Source: Aquificaceae bacterium (GTDB lineage Bacteria; Aquificota; Aquificia; Aquificales; Aquificaceae). Taken from it: a stretch of DNA of 5,927 bases. The notes under the pieces were generated by a model. The model did no database searches and had not been told where the DNA came from. It saw only the letters and a list, made by a program, of their open reading frames with translations. Both the position numbers and the translations under genes were made by a program. Of the stretch, positions 5,746-5,927 are shown one piece after another. The DNA is taken from positions 1 to 5,927 of the forward strand of contig WFYH01000073.1 in the NCBI GenBank assembly GCA_015490215.1, read 5' to 3'. The first letter of the stretch is position 1, and the number at the start of each line of letters is the position of its first letter.

Positions 5746-5927
5746 CTATCGTATCCTTACACCTAAGCTCTCCTGCAACCTCCCGAGCAAATTCTCTACC
5801 AAGAGGTTAACTTCTTCACCCGACAAACTACCCTGCAAACTCCTGAAAACAAGCCTAACACCTACACTCTTCTTGCCTTCCCCTACCTTTTCGCCTGCAA
5901 AGATGTCAAAAACGCTTACCCTTTCCA
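5746..5927 (-). CDS. pheT: Phenylalanyl-tRNA synthetase beta subunit, C-terminal fragment
   Basis: Fifty-nine codons and a TAG stop (5748-5746) are visible; the rest lies beyond the right edge. The fragment matches the ferredoxin-fold anticodon-binding (FDX-ACB) domain that ends bacterial PheT: a VSVFDIFAGE strand (fragment residues 3-12), the GEGKKSVGVRLVFRS strand (15-29), a leucine-rich helix, and the terminal LGVRIR strand. In the alpha2-beta2 cytosolic synthetase this domain binds the tRNA-Phe anticodon stem. The stop lies about five bases before the estimated 5' end of the 6S RNA, so any promoter of that RNA must lie inside pheT. The match is by motif memory, but the FDX-ACB signature is distinctive. 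Confidence 0.9.
   Translation of the reverse strand, partial: ERVSVFDIFAGEKVGEGKKSVGVRLVFRSLQGSLSGEEVNLLVENLLGRLQESLGVRIR
5748..5778 (-). promoter_or_regulatory. Possible sigma70 promoter for the 6S RNA
   Basis: Inside the end of pheT, TTGCAG (5778-5773) and TACGAT (5753-5748) resemble -35 and -10 boxes, separated by 19 bases, which is longer than the ideal 17. The -10 box would place the first transcribed base near 5741, just where the RNA's closing stem begins, and that agreement is the main support. Neither box is perfect, and the 6S RNA could equally be processed from a pheT transcript. Confidence 0.3.

Noticed and set aside
5738..5747. Perfect 10-base palindrome AGAGATCTCT at the pheT stop
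   Set aside because: It sits at the presumed 6S transcription start, which is suggestive of an operator, but ten bases is short enough to arise by chance and no second copy was seen.

Overview
The window looks like a piece of a thermophilic bacterial chromosome, most likely from the Aquificales (Aquifex/Hydrogenobacter/Thermocrinis type). That placement is inferred from the very charged, Lys/Glu/Arg-rich proteins, the frequent AGG/AGA (Arg) and ATA (Ile) codons, very tight gene packing and the general look of the proteins. It was not checked against any database. Everything recognisable is encoded on the minus strand, so genes are read here from right to left.

Layout in the direction of transcription. 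(1) 5927-5746 is the last 59 codons of pheT, the phenylalanyl-tRNA synthetase beta chain. (2) About 5741-5581 is a non-coding RNA with the long rod, central bubble and apical arm expected of 6S RNA, the sigma70-holoenzyme regulator. (3) 5565-5534 is a strong hairpin that buries the ribosome-binding site of the next gene. (4) 5532-4972 is 5-formyltetrahydrofolate cyclo-ligase, starting at TTG; the 6S RNA/cyclo-ligase pairing is a classic arrangement in Proteobacteria. (5) 4981-3329 is rny, the membrane-anchored endoribonuclease RNase Y. (6) 3332-2877 is an unrecognised helical protein of 151 residues. (7) 2880-1810 is mnmA, the tRNA 2-thiouridylase. (8) 1823 to the left edge is a long membrane-bound diguanylate cyclase with a periplasmic Cache sensor domain, cut off just before its GGDEF signature.

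From the cyclo-ligase onward every gene overlaps the next (10, 4, 4 and 14 bases), so genes 4-8 are very probably one transcript with coupled translation, possibly joined to pheT and the 6S RNA because no intrinsic terminator is visible. The theme is largely RNA and translation: tRNA charging (PheT), RNA polymerase regulation (6S RNA), mRNA decay (RNase Y), tRNA wobble thiolation (MnmA) and one-carbon metabolism (cyclo-ligase). A c-di-GMP signalling enzyme is added at the end.

No mobile element, CRISPR array, tRNA or rRNA was seen. There is no gene-free stretch over 300 bases. The longest, 5533-5745, is filled by the 6S RNA and the hairpin. I did not find a clearly new system. The best leads are the buried start site of the cyclo-ligase, the 6S RNA with alternative central pairings, the unrecognised protein between rny and mnmA, and the compound sensor architecture of the cyclase.
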